39,640 nt of DNA. It comes from Chitinophaga sp. Ak27 (GTDB lineage: Bacteria; Bacteroidota; Bacteroidia; Chitinophagales; Chitinophagaceae). The notes under the pieces were generated by a model, which saw nothing but the letters and a program-made list of their open reading frames with translations, had not been told where the DNA came from and made no database searches. Shown piece by piece: positions 17,539 through 26,013 of this stretch; position 1 is the stretch's first letter; the number at the start of each line of letters is the position of its first letter. The position numbers and the translations under genes are program-made. The stretch lies in the NCBI RefSeq assembly GCF_012726295.1, contig NZ_JABAOB010000015.1, forward strand, positions 1-39,640. Direction: 5' to 3'.

Positions 17539-18771
17539 TTATGCTTTTACCGGGAAGAAAATAGCTGCTATCAAAAATGCAAGGACGGAGATAATTAATC
17601 CAAACATGAAGATATTATAGGAAATGCGCAGCAGCTTGTATTTCTGACCCAATACTACACCCAGGTAATAAATGTCGCGGGTCATGCTGCTATACAGGAA
17701 GTCAGAATCGTTCATCATTTGCTTCATGCCCCATTGGTATTCTTCCAGGTGCATCTTGTAGAAGTTGCCGAAAAACAGCAGGTTGGCATCTTTCTTTTCA
17801 ATATCTGTTTTGGTAAATACGCCACTGGTTACATTAGGACGGGTAGCCAATACTGAGAAGATAACAGTTAACACGGCGGTGGTAAGGAAGATAAGGGAAG
17901 GAATAATCATATTGGGGTAATCTTCCAGTCGCCTTACCAATACACTCAATATCACGGAGATGATGATCGAGTTAACCGAAATCATGATATGTGCTTTGCT
18001 ATCGGCCATAGAGCTGAGGCGGATATGATTGGTAGAAGTGGTTCTGAACATCGTTTCCACTCCTCTTTCCGGCTTCTTGGTCTTATCTTTTTTAATTTTT
18101 TCCTGTGCTTTGAGTGGAGCTGCACTGGCGTCCACAGGTACAATGGCGGCTTCCTCTGCGGCTTCTGCTGTTTTTTTCTCCAGCTTCTTTTTCAGCTTAG
18201 CCAGGTTTTCATCTTTCTGTTGTTTGAACAATGTCTGGGCATAATCGGTCCAGTAGTGGTGCTCGGTCAGAAAGGTAATATTGTTGGTGAGCCAGTTGAT
18301 AGCCGGGATATCTTTCTGGTAGGTAAGTTGCAGCTCCTGACGCAGAAGTTTGTTGCGGTCGGCAAATTCTTTGGAACCCAGGTGGGATAGGTCGGCATCG
18401 CAAACAATCTCCTCTACCAGTGTATGGGGCGACTGTGGCATTTTGGTAGCCAGGATAGCCCCCTGCACCATCGACTGAACGTTTTCAGGGACCTGTTGTT
18501 GCTGTAAAAACCGGAGGGCTTCCTGCGCGCCGTTTTCCTCGTGTACTTTGCCTTCACCTATTAAATAACCGGCATCATGAAACCAGGCAGCTACATATAC
18601 AGCGAGTAGCTCATCGTCCTGTAAGCGGTAATGGGCGGCTATTTGTGCAGCAGCCTGTACTACCTGTTGGGTATGAACCAGGTTATGATATACCAGGTTG
18701 GGATGTGGATGCTGTTGGTATTGGTTTAGCACATAATCCCGGGCTGCATCTATGATAATATTGTTTTGCAT
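17539..18771 (-). CDS. HD-domain phosphohydrolase fused to a Pycsar-effector-type transmembrane domain (PycTM)
   Basis: The N-terminal half (about 1-190) is a metal-dependent HD phosphohydrolase with complete ligands: H33 in YHNLVHTQQVV, H65-D66 in AAWFHDAGYL, and D127 in CDADLSHLG. A charged Lys/Glu/Ala-rich linker follows (about 190-240). The C-terminal half (about 245-405) resembles the PycTM effector domain of Pycsar systems. It has the conserved SSMADSKAHIMISVNSIIIS segment and transmembrane helices at about 262-282, 290-312 and 380-405. In defence systems PycTM is thought to damage the membrane when a cyclic nucleotide binds, but no cyclase gene is adjacent here. The gene heads the directon, directly before ppk1. 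A role in nucleotide signalling is inference. Confidence 0.88.
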   Translation of the reverse strand: MQNNIIIDAARDYVLNQYQQHPHPNLVYHNLVHTQQVVQAAAQIAAHYRLQDDELLAVYVAAWFHDAGYLIGEGKVHEENGAQEALRFLQQQQVPENVQSMVQGAILATKMPQSPHTLVEEIVCDADLSHLGSKEFADRNKLLRQELQLTYQKDIPAINWLTNNITFLTEHHYWTDYAQTLFKQQKDENLAKLKKKLEKKTAEAAEEAAIVPVDASAAPLKAQEKIKKDKTKKPERGVETMFRTTSTNHIRLSSMADSKAHIMISVNSIIISVILSVLVRRLEDYPNMIIPSLIFLTTAVLTVIFSVLATRPNVTSGVFTKTDIEKKDANLLFFGNFYKMHLEEYQWGMKQMMNDSDFLYSSMTRDIYYLGVVLGQKYKLLRISYNIFMFGLIISVLAFLIAAIFFPVKA

Positions 18772-18920
18772 AAGGAAGAGAAAAAATTAAGATAAAGAAC
18801 CGTGAATGCCGTTTTTTTCATGGACTATAACGACATATTCGCTGTTTCCGGTATTACAATTCACAAATTCAACCTAAGTTACTGCATTTTTGAGTTAAAT
18901 TTATGCTATAAAGTTACACT

Positions 18921-19772
18921 ATGGATGTCCGGATCGGGTTAATCTTTCTCCTTTTCTTACTGTCATGCAACGCTTTTAGTGACAGGGAACAAAAAGTGTA
19001 TTCCTCTCCACCAGGATATAATTTAAAAGAGCCGGTGCGCTACCGGCTGCGGGAATCCATGCAGGAAATTTCCGGGATTGTACTGTTCCCGGATGAACAT
19101 AAGATCATGACGATTAACGACGAGGAGGGCAGGATTTACCAGGTAGATGTGGCAGCTACCAAGCCTTATCCGTATTATAAGTTCGCCAAAAACGGCGACT
19201 ATGAAGATATTTGTCGTACCGACAGCGGATGGTTTATATTGAAGAGCAGCGGCTCGTTGTATCATGTACATGGCTTGTTTACCGACAGCGTCTACAGCGA
19301 TCACTATAAATTGGAGAAGCAAGGTAAACGGGAGTTCGAAACCACCTACTACGACAGTGCCAGGAACAGTATCGTGATGGTATGCAAGAACTGTGAAGAT
19401 GATAAAAAGCAGGGCATTACCAGCGCTTACCGTTTCGACCTGGCCTCCAAAACATTTGATACCACTGCTATCTATCATTTCGATGCCCGGGAAATCGCCC
19501 GCCTCGTGGGATCTGACATGCGCTTCTTTAAGCCATCAGCCGCTGCTATTCACCCGATAGAAAAAAGATTATATATGGTAGCTTCGGTAAATGGACTGCT
19601 GGTCATTGCCGACCTGCAAGGTCATGTACAGGAGGCATACAACCTGAAACACCGCTTGTTCCTGCAACCAGAAGGTATTGATTTTGCCCCTAACGGCGAT
19701 ATGTATATTTCTAACGAAGGCGGTTACGATGGCGCTGCCAGTATTCTTAAATTCACTTACAAGTCCAAATGA
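18921..19772 (+). CDS. SdiA-regulated-type lipoprotein
   Basis: A lipoprotein signal peptide (IFLLFLLSCN, lipidated Cys16) precedes a beta-propeller-like domain of the SdiA-regulated (PF06977-like) family. Repeated strands include EISGIVLFPDEHKIMTINDE, GDYEDICRTD, KPSAAAIHPIEKRLYMVAS and QPEGIDFAPNGDMYISNEGG. The last two are the clearest family marks (predicted calcium/phytase-like propeller). Reaction unknown. Its last four bases overlap the start of the next gene (ATGA), so the two proteins are translationally coupled and probably act together at the envelope. Confidence 0.85.
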   Translation: MDVRIGLIFLLFLLSCNAFSDREQKVYSSPPGYNLKEPVRYRLRESMQEISGIVLFPDEHKIMTINDEEGRIYQVDVAATKPYPYYKFAKNGDYEDICRTDSGWFILKSSGSLYHVHGLFTDSVYSDHYKLEKQGKREFETTYYDSARNSIVMVCKNCEDDKKQGITSAYRFDLASKTFDTTAIYHFDAREIARLVGSDMRFFKPSAAAIHPIEKRLYMVASVNGLLVIADLQGHVQEAYNLKHRLFLQPEGIDFAPNGDMYISNEGGYDGAASILKFTYKSK

Positions 19773-22700
19773 TCAGATCCATCCTTTTTTATATTGTATT
19801 GTTCTTCCTTGCCGGTGGCAGTGTGAGCGCCCAATCGCCTACAGTGGTGAAACGTGTCATTCTTATCGGTGATGCCGGCGAACTGCACAGCAACGGGCAT
19901 AATGCCGTTGTAGACGCGGTGCGCAAAACATTTGATCTCAAAGATAACAACAATACCATCCTCTTCCTCGGCGACAACGTATATCCCAGGGGGATACCCG
20001 ATTCCGCCAGCGCCAAATATCCGGCTGCGAAAGAAATTCTCGACTACCAGATTAACCTCGTACGGGGGACTAACGCCCGTGGCTATATTATTCCGGGCAA
20101 TCACGACTGGGATAAGAGCAAACCGGATGGCTGGGATATTATCCGCAACCAGCAGCGGTACGTCGATTCCCTGCACCTGGATAATGTACAGTTCGAGCCA
20201 AAAGATGGCTGCCCCGGTCCAATAGAAGTGAAATTAGCAGATAGCATCACGCTTATCATTATGGATAGCGAGTGGTGGGTGTTTCCTTATGAAAAACCCG
20301 GCGCGGAGTCGTCTTGTGACTGTAAAGACAATGATGAAATCCTCACGAAATTATCGGAGATAGTGGCGCTGAACCGCAATAAGCTGATCATCTTTGCCAC
20401 ACACCATCCTTTCCGCAGCTATGGTATCCACGGCGGCTACTATACGCTGAAACAACATATTTTCCCGCTTACCGATTTGAAGCCATCACTCTATATTCCG
20501 CTGCCTGTTATAGGATCTATTTATCCTTTTGCCAGGGGAGTACTGGGCAGCCTGGAAGATATTCCTAATCCCCGTTATCAGCAAATGATCAAAGGAGTAG
20601 AAGAGGCGCTGAAGCCGCATGGCCCGGTAGTATTTGTGTCGGGACATGATCATACGCTGCAGCTTATCAGGGATCAACAAAATGCATATATCGTTAGTGG
20701 AAGCGGAGCTAAGCATAACCGTGTTAAAAAAGGGACTAAATCACAATTCGCTTCTACCGCTAACGGCTTCAGTACGGTGGAGTTGCTGTCTGATGGTACG
20801 GTCCGCACACAGTATTATTTCGCCGACAATGGGGCTACGCCGGTATTCAGCGAAAACCTGTTTCGTATGCAGGATATCTCTTCACAGGCCATGACCTATA
20901 AAACGCCTGCTGAATTACCGCCTTATATCAAAATGGCAGCAGATACCCAATACAACCGTTTCGGAGGCTTCCATAAATTCATCCTGGGCGAAAACTACCG
21001 CAAGGTATGGGCGACGCCCTTAAACTTTCCGGTGTTGAACCTGGCTACCGCCAAAGGAGGCCTGAAGGTATTACAACGTGGGGGCGGTAAGCAAACGCAC
21101 TCTCTCCGGCTGGAAGATAGTACCGGTACAGAATACGCCATGCGTTCATTAAAGAAGTTTCCCCTGGCGGCCATCCCGGAGCTATTGAGAGAAACAGTTG
21201 CCCGCGATGTGGTACAGGACCAGATATCCGCGGCAAACCCCTACGCCCCACTGGCAGTGAGCGTGTTAGCTGAAGCCGCCGGCGTACCTCATACTAATCC
21301 TACGTTTGTATATCTCCCGGCAGATACCGCGCTGGGTGTTTTCGCCAATAGCTTCGGCAACGAAGTATATCTCTTTGAAGAAAGGGAGCCGATGACGGGG
21401 AAGAATGATAAAACTTACAATACTCCCAAAGTACTGGCCAAAATTTTAGGAGATAATGATGTACATGTGGATCAGAAAGCCGTACTACGGGCACGTATAC
21501 TCGATACCTACATTATGGATTTTGACCGCCATGATGACCAGTGGCGTTGGTACAAAGAATCGCATAAAGGAGAAGATTATTATTACCCGGTACCCCGCGA
21601 CCGTGACCAGGCATTTTTTATCAACGGTGGCGTATTGCCCCGCCTGGCTTCCCGCCCCTGGATATTGCCCGGAATACAGGGCTTCCGTGATAACATCCCG
21701 GATGTGAATGGCTTCCAGTTCAGCGCCCGGTACTTCGACCGTTCTTTTATGAATGAGCTGGATGAAAAAGACTGGAAGAAACAAACAACGAAGTTTCTGA
21801 AGAAGATGACCGACAGTGTGATAAAGGCTGCTGTAAACGCCTTCCCGGATACTGTTAAGGCGCAGGTAGGGCCGATGATGATTCACCGCTTATCTGTTCG
21901 CCGTGATATCCTGGAAAAAAACATGATGAAGTACTACCGCTTCCTGGCTAAAGGTGTAGATGTACCGGCTACCGGAAAAGATGAGCTGATTGTGGTGGAC
22001 AAACAGGAAAATGGCGCCGTAGCGTTGGACATCTTTAAAATCAGCAAGAAAGGAAATATCAAACAAAATATCTATTCCCGCACCTTCGATCCGGCTGTCA
22101 CCAAAGAGGTGAATGTATATGGTATGGGAGGAAATGACCGCTTTGTCATCAAAGGTGATCATGGCACACCCATCCGCATACGCCTGGTGGGTGGCCGCGA
22201 TGCGGATACTTATATCGACAGTACTACAGTGAAGGCTGGTAAACGGGTACGTATATACGATCAGCGAACTGGCAATGATACATTCGCCCTCTCCCGCAAT
22301 GAACAACGCAGGTTGTCGAACGATCCCGCTAATATCAAATACAACCGAAACGCTTTCCAGTACGAGAAAACAGTGCCGATGCTGGCTGGCGCCTATAACC
22401 GCGATGATGGTTTATTACTGGGACTCGGGTTATCCGATACCCGGCATGCTTTCCGCCGGGAACCGTTTTCGTCGAAACACCTGTTTACCGCTACCCATGC
22501 ACTGGCTACCCGGGCCTGGAATTTCCGCTATGAAGGTGAATTCACCGACGTCATCGGGAAATCAGACCTCCTGCTGTTTGCACGAGCTAAAGCGCCTAAT
22601 AATACGATCAATTTTTTCGGCTTCGGGAATGAAACGCAGTTTGATAAATCTAACGGTAAAACCATTTCCTATTACCGCGCCCGGTTTAACATCTATAACG

Positions 22701-23422
22701 CGGAAGCACTGCTGAGAACAAGCTTTAGCAATCACTTCAACATTGCGTACGGACCTACTTTTACCAATTACGCATTTGATAAAGATGAAAATGGGAATCG
22801 TTTTATCACAGATTTTAAAGCTAATGGTCTCGATTCGGCCGGTATCTACGCCAACAAAGCTTATGCCGGTGGAAAAGTGGTAGCAACGCTGGATACGCGC
22901 AACAATAAAATTATTCCCACCCGCGGCGTTTTATGGACAACCACTTATTCCGGAAATTTTGGGTTAAATGGAAATAGCTACAATACTACCCAGCTGCAGT
23001 CTGATTTAAGTCTGTATATGAGTTTCCGGATTCCCGCCAACTTTGTAATTGTAAGTCGTTTTGGTGGTGGTAAGCTGTGGGGCAACTATGAGTTTTTCCA
23101 GGCGCTGACAGTGGGCGGCGTACAGAATCTGCGTGGCTACCGCAATTTCCGGTTTGCCGGCGATGCCAGCCTGTACAACAATACAGAAATACGGGTGAAA
23201 TTATTCGACCTGAAAACCTACATACTGCCGGCAGGAGTAGGGTTGATTGCTTTCAACGATGTGGGCCGGGTATGGAGAGAAGGAGAAACTTCGCATGTAT
23301 GGCACGATGGTTATGGTGGAGGTATTTACGTGGCGCCTATCAATACACTGATTATTACCGCGGTGATAGGGCATTCCAAAGAAGAAACAGTACCTTATGT
23401 TACCTTCGGGTTTAAGTTTTAA
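19769..23422 (+). CDS. Metallophosphoesterase / kinase-like middle region / outer-membrane barrel fusion
   Basis: A 1217-residue exported protein. Signal peptide (MIRSILFYIVLFFLAGGSVSA) is followed by a calcineurin-like phosphoesterase domain (about 25-350) with all metal motifs: GDAGE, GDNVY, GNHDWD, FATHHPF and SGHDHTLQ. The middle region (about 400-800) is usually left unnamed. It shows a protein-kinase-like order of motifs: EYAMRSLKK (K462/K463), a helix LLRETVARDVV, a hinge-like EVYLFEERE, DFDRHDDQWRW (D586, H588) and PVPRDRDQAFF (D611, D613). The C-terminus (about 860-1217) is an Omp85/surface-antigen type beta-barrel ending in VTFGFKF. The MPE and barrel calls are firm; the kinase-like call is inference. 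It is coupled to the upstream lipoprotein gene by a 4-base overlap. Confidence 0.9.
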   Translation: MIRSILFYIVLFFLAGGSVSAQSPTVVKRVILIGDAGELHSNGHNAVVDAVRKTFDLKDNNNTILFLGDNVYPRGIPDSASAKYPAAKEILDYQINLVRGTNARGYIIPGNHDWDKSKPDGWDIIRNQQRYVDSLHLDNVQFEPKDGCPGPIEVKLADSITLIIMDSEWWVFPYEKPGAESSCDCKDNDEILTKLSEIVALNRNKLIIFATHHPFRSYGIHGGYYTLKQHIFPLTDLKPSLYIPLPVIGSIYPFARGVLGSLEDIPNPRYQQMIKGVEEALKPHGPVVFVSGHDHTLQLIRDQQNAYIVSGSGAKHNRVKKGTKSQFASTANGFSTVELLSDGTVRTQYYFADNGATPVFSENLFRMQDISSQAMTYKTPAELPPYIKMAADTQYNRFGGFHKFILGENYRKVWATPLNFPVLNLATAKGGLKVLQRGGGKQTHSLRLEDSTGTEYAMRSLKKFPLAAIPELLRETVARDVVQDQISAANPYAPLAVSVLAEAAGVPHTNPTFVYLPADTALGVFANSFGNEVYLFEEREPMTGKNDKTYNTPKVLAKILGDNDVHVDQKAVLRARILDTYIMDFDRHDDQWRWYKESHKGEDYYYPVPRDRDQAFFINGGVLPRLASRPWILPGIQGFRDNIPDVNGFQFSARYFDRSFMNELDEKDWKKQTTKFLKKMTDSVIKAAVNAFPDTVKAQVGPMMIHRLSVRRDILEKNMMKYYRFLAKGVDVPATGKDELIVVDKQENGAVALDIFKISKKGNIKQNIYSRTFDPAVTKEVNVYGMGGNDRFVIKGDHGTPIRIRLVGGRDADTYIDSTTVKAGKRVRIYDQRTGNDTFALSRNEQRRLSNDPANIKYNRNAFQYEKTVPMLAGAYNRDDGLLLGLGLSDTRHAFRREPFSSKHLFTATHALATRAWNFRYEGEFTDVIGKSDLLLFARAKAPNNTINFFGFGNETQFDKSNGKTISYYRARFNIYNAEALLRTSFSNHFNIAYGPTFTNYAFDKDENGNRFITDFKANGLDSAGIYANKAYAGGKVVATLDTRNNKIIPTRGVLWTTTYSGNFGLNGNSYNTTQLQSDLSLYMSFRIPANFVIVSRFGGGKLWGNYEFFQALTVGGVQNLRGYRNFRFAGDASLYNNTEIRVKLFDLKTYILPAGVGLIAFNDVGRVWREGETSHVWHDGYGGGIYVAPINTLIITAVIGHSKEETVPYVTFGFKF

Positions 23423-23426
23423 TGAA

Positions 23427-23458
23427 AAAGGTCCCGCTCAGCGGGACCTTTCTTTTTA
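23427..23458. terminator. Bidirectional intrinsic terminator
   Basis: An 11-bp perfect stem (23427-23437 with 23441-23451) with a 3-base loop is followed by a T run on the plus strand and preceded by an A run that serves the minus strand. It lies between the barrel gene and the convergent GAF-like gene. Confidence 0.92.
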
Positions 23459-23471
23459 TATGTGACGAGGT

Positions 23472-25802
23472 TTAGGCTTCTTCCATATTCACAGTTACCC
23501 TCAAGGCTTTCAGGCCACTCACTCCCTGTAACTCTTCCAATTCAACTTCCTCAATTTCTGGTAACAGGATTTTTTTGCTTTGGAGAAATGCGATGTATTT
23601 TTTCAGTTCCTCCATTTCGCGGGCATAAGAATATACCATGGCAATGGTACCGGGCTGTGTCAATCTTTCGCCGGTATCTTTGATGTGCACTTTATCAATA
23701 CGTTTTTTAATAATCTCGTAACGAACATTATACGCGCCTTCAACATCGAACCTGCGTTCATCGCTGCGGAAGCTGATGGTAATAGGAGCGCTGTGCATAA
23801 GGATCATTTGTGTGGTTTGCAGGTGCACTTTTAGCTTAGGGCTCAGTTTATGCGTCAGCCTGGCGATATGCGCCATTGACGAGAGCTGCCATAGGCGGAG
23901 ATTGCGTAAATACAGGTGATCAAACTTCTTTTCCTGCGCAATCGACTGACCGATGTAGATGGTATATTCTATACCGTCTGTACGGTATTTCTCAAAATAA
24001 CAGGGGAAAGATTGTTGAATGTATAGTCTTTCTTTTTCCAGGTATTGACTGATAGCAGTATTCACATGCGACAGGCTTTCCTCATACTCTCTCCGGTGAT
24101 GATATACATGCCCCTGTGATTTATCTATCTTTTTGAAATAGTTTTCGAGCACAGGTTGCAGCGTTTCATTGCCCTCACAGAGATGTTCCAGTACTGGTTG
24201 TATTTCCTGGTCCATGAACTCGTTTACCTTGAGGTCTTCGCCAGCTTGCAGGCTATTGCTGAGATGTTGCAGCAGGTCGTTTGTTTTAAACTGCAATTCT
24301 TCCAGCAATGGTAAGTGCACGGTTTGCCCGATTGTTTCGAGCGTATCACGAATCAATTCTAGTTGTTCCTGCAGGTCTTCCCGGATGGCGTTGCCTTGTT
24401 GAACAGACGAGTTGCGGATATCTACGGCGCCATATAACGGGTAAACTTCATCAAAACTGATGCTTTCAATATCTTTTCTTTCGTCCGGAGGTGTGAGCAG
24501 GTAATTCCAGGCTTCATCCACAAATTTCCATTCCACTGCCGGTTGCAATGCGGTAAACTGGTCTTTGATCACTTCGTTCAACCTGTTTTCCAGGATATTC
24601 ATACTGCGACTCAGCATTAATCCCAATAAAGGATAGGCATTTTGCAGTTTCCACAACGGCTCTGCTGATAAGCGGTTGGGTACTGAGGACGCTAATTCCA
24701 GTACGCCCAAGATTTCCTTTTTATGGGTGATAGGGCATAGGATAAAGCTCCTGATATTTTTAATGGGCAGAAACTTAAGAAAAGGATGAGGGTTGATAGT
24801 AGCCTCGTTCACATCCGGTACAATCAGCGGAACCGGGTGCTGTTGCAGATGTTCCAGCATCAACTGGAAGAAATGCTGTTGCTGTTTCTTGTTGCCGATA
24901 CCTAAGATAGGATCGGTGTTGGAAAATTGTTCTTCCAATACGCTTTTACCGTTCACCTTTGGAAACGGTACCATGTGCGCGGTGATATCTGGGATTCCTA
25001 GTATGGTGGGAATCATTTTTTCGAGGCTCCGGTAGCTGTCAACCTCGTTGTTGGCGCGCATATTCATTACCAGGTTCTTGATGTTGTTCAGCGTTTCAGA
25101 CTGGGTCACGTCTTTTACCGTCCATATCACAAAGCCTTCCAGGGAAAACAGGTGTGTTGGAAGCAGTTGCTGTAAAGCATCTGGCGTAATTTGTTTCGAA
25201 CAAAACTGGTTATAGTCCAGGTTTGGTACCGATCCATTTACTTTTACATCTACAAACCGGGCATCGATATTCACTTTCACATAACGCTTTATGCCATCGG
25301 GTGTTTCAACCCGGTGGATAATATCGTTTTTATAGTTCATGGGAAAGTGAAATACCTTTTCCAGGATCAGTTTATACAGCCAGGTCATTTTATCTTTCTT
25401 CACCTGGGCCAGGGAAATACCATCAGGTACGGTGGTCAGTTCTTTTCCGTCTGAGGTGAAAAGCTGTTTGAAAAGGTCTGAATAATGGAAGATGGCAAAT
25501 CTATAAGGAGCTCCCATACCATAAATATCCGTGGACGAGTCGGTAGTTACCGGGAAAATGGCAGCAATCAGTAAATCCAGGTATTCCTTGTATTGGCTGA
25601 GATCCGCATCCGGCGAGATGGGATTGAGTATATCCGGGTTGCTTTCAAATTTGTCAATGATCAGTTGATAAAAAGAGGAACGGGCATCATCTCCATTTCC
25701 TACTTTCTCCCTCAGATAGTTGAGGAATGGGACGAATGATATATTGGACTCAATTACTTTATCATCGTTAAAAACGCCGGGGTGTGCAGTTAAAACTTTC
25801 AT
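23472..25802 (-). CDS. GAF-like domain protein of unknown function
   Basis: A 776-residue cytosolic protein without signal peptide or membrane helices. Residues about 310-420 look like a GAF sensory domain: NEATINPHPFLKFLPI, then SFILCPITHKKEILGVLELAS, then LWKLQNAYPLLGLMLSRSM. No catalytic output domain (kinase, cyclase, phosphatase, HTH) is recognisable. The N-terminal 300 residues are mixed alpha/beta and the C-terminal 250 are largely helical, with long charged helices and a histidine/tyrosine-rich patch (KSQGHVYHHRREYEES). Similar large GAF-annotated proteins occur in Bacteroidota, but I know no assigned function. It is transcribed alone, 211 bases downstream of lysA on the same strand, so a shared transcript is possible but not shown. 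Confidence 0.8.
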   Translation of the reverse strand: MKVLTAHPGVFNDDKVIESNISFVPFLNYLREKVGNGDDARSSFYQLIIDKFESNPDILNPISPDADLSQYKEYLDLLIAAIFPVTTDSSTDIYGMGAPYRFAIFHYSDLFKQLFTSDGKELTTVPDGISLAQVKKDKMTWLYKLILEKVFHFPMNYKNDIIHRVETPDGIKRYVKVNIDARFVDVKVNGSVPNLDYNQFCSKQITPDALQQLLPTHLFSLEGFVIWTVKDVTQSETLNNIKNLVMNMRANNEVDSYRSLEKMIPTILGIPDITAHMVPFPKVNGKSVLEEQFSNTDPILGIGNKKQQQHFFQLMLEHLQQHPVPLIVPDVNEATINPHPFLKFLPIKNIRSFILCPITHKKEILGVLELASSVPNRLSAEPLWKLQNAYPLLGLMLSRSMNILENRLNEVIKDQFTALQPAVEWKFVDEAWNYLLTPPDERKDIESISFDEVYPLYGAVDIRNSSVQQGNAIREDLQEQLELIRDTLETIGQTVHLPLLEELQFKTNDLLQHLSNSLQAGEDLKVNEFMDQEIQPVLEHLCEGNETLQPVLENYFKKIDKSQGHVYHHRREYEESLSHVNTAISQYLEKERLYIQQSFPCYFEKYRTDGIEYTIYIGQSIAQEKKFDHLYLRNLRLWQLSSMAHIARLTHKLSPKLKVHLQTTQMILMHSAPITISFRSDERRFDVEGAYNVRYEIIKKRIDKVHIKDTGERLTQPGTIAMVYSYAREMEELKKYIAFLQSKKILLPEIEEVELEELQGVSGLKALRVTVNMEEA

Positions 25803-26013
25803 ATCTACGTATAATTATAACCAAAGGCTATTCTTTTAATGCCAGCAAAAAATGTCTTAATACAAGTTACAATAACCAGTGCAGGTATAACAGAGAGGAG
25901 GTAATAATGGAGACGTAAAGGTAGGAGAAATATTGTATCAAGGGATGCAGGAAATTGTATTTAGTTTGTTGATATGGTAATCAATTACCTACATCCCTTG
26001 AAAAAATAATATA

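Noticed and set aside
17539..18771. A complete Pycsar defence locus
   Set aside because: No nucleotidyl/adenylyl cyclase gene is adjacent, and the surroundings are housekeeping genes rather than a defence island; only the effector-type domain is present.
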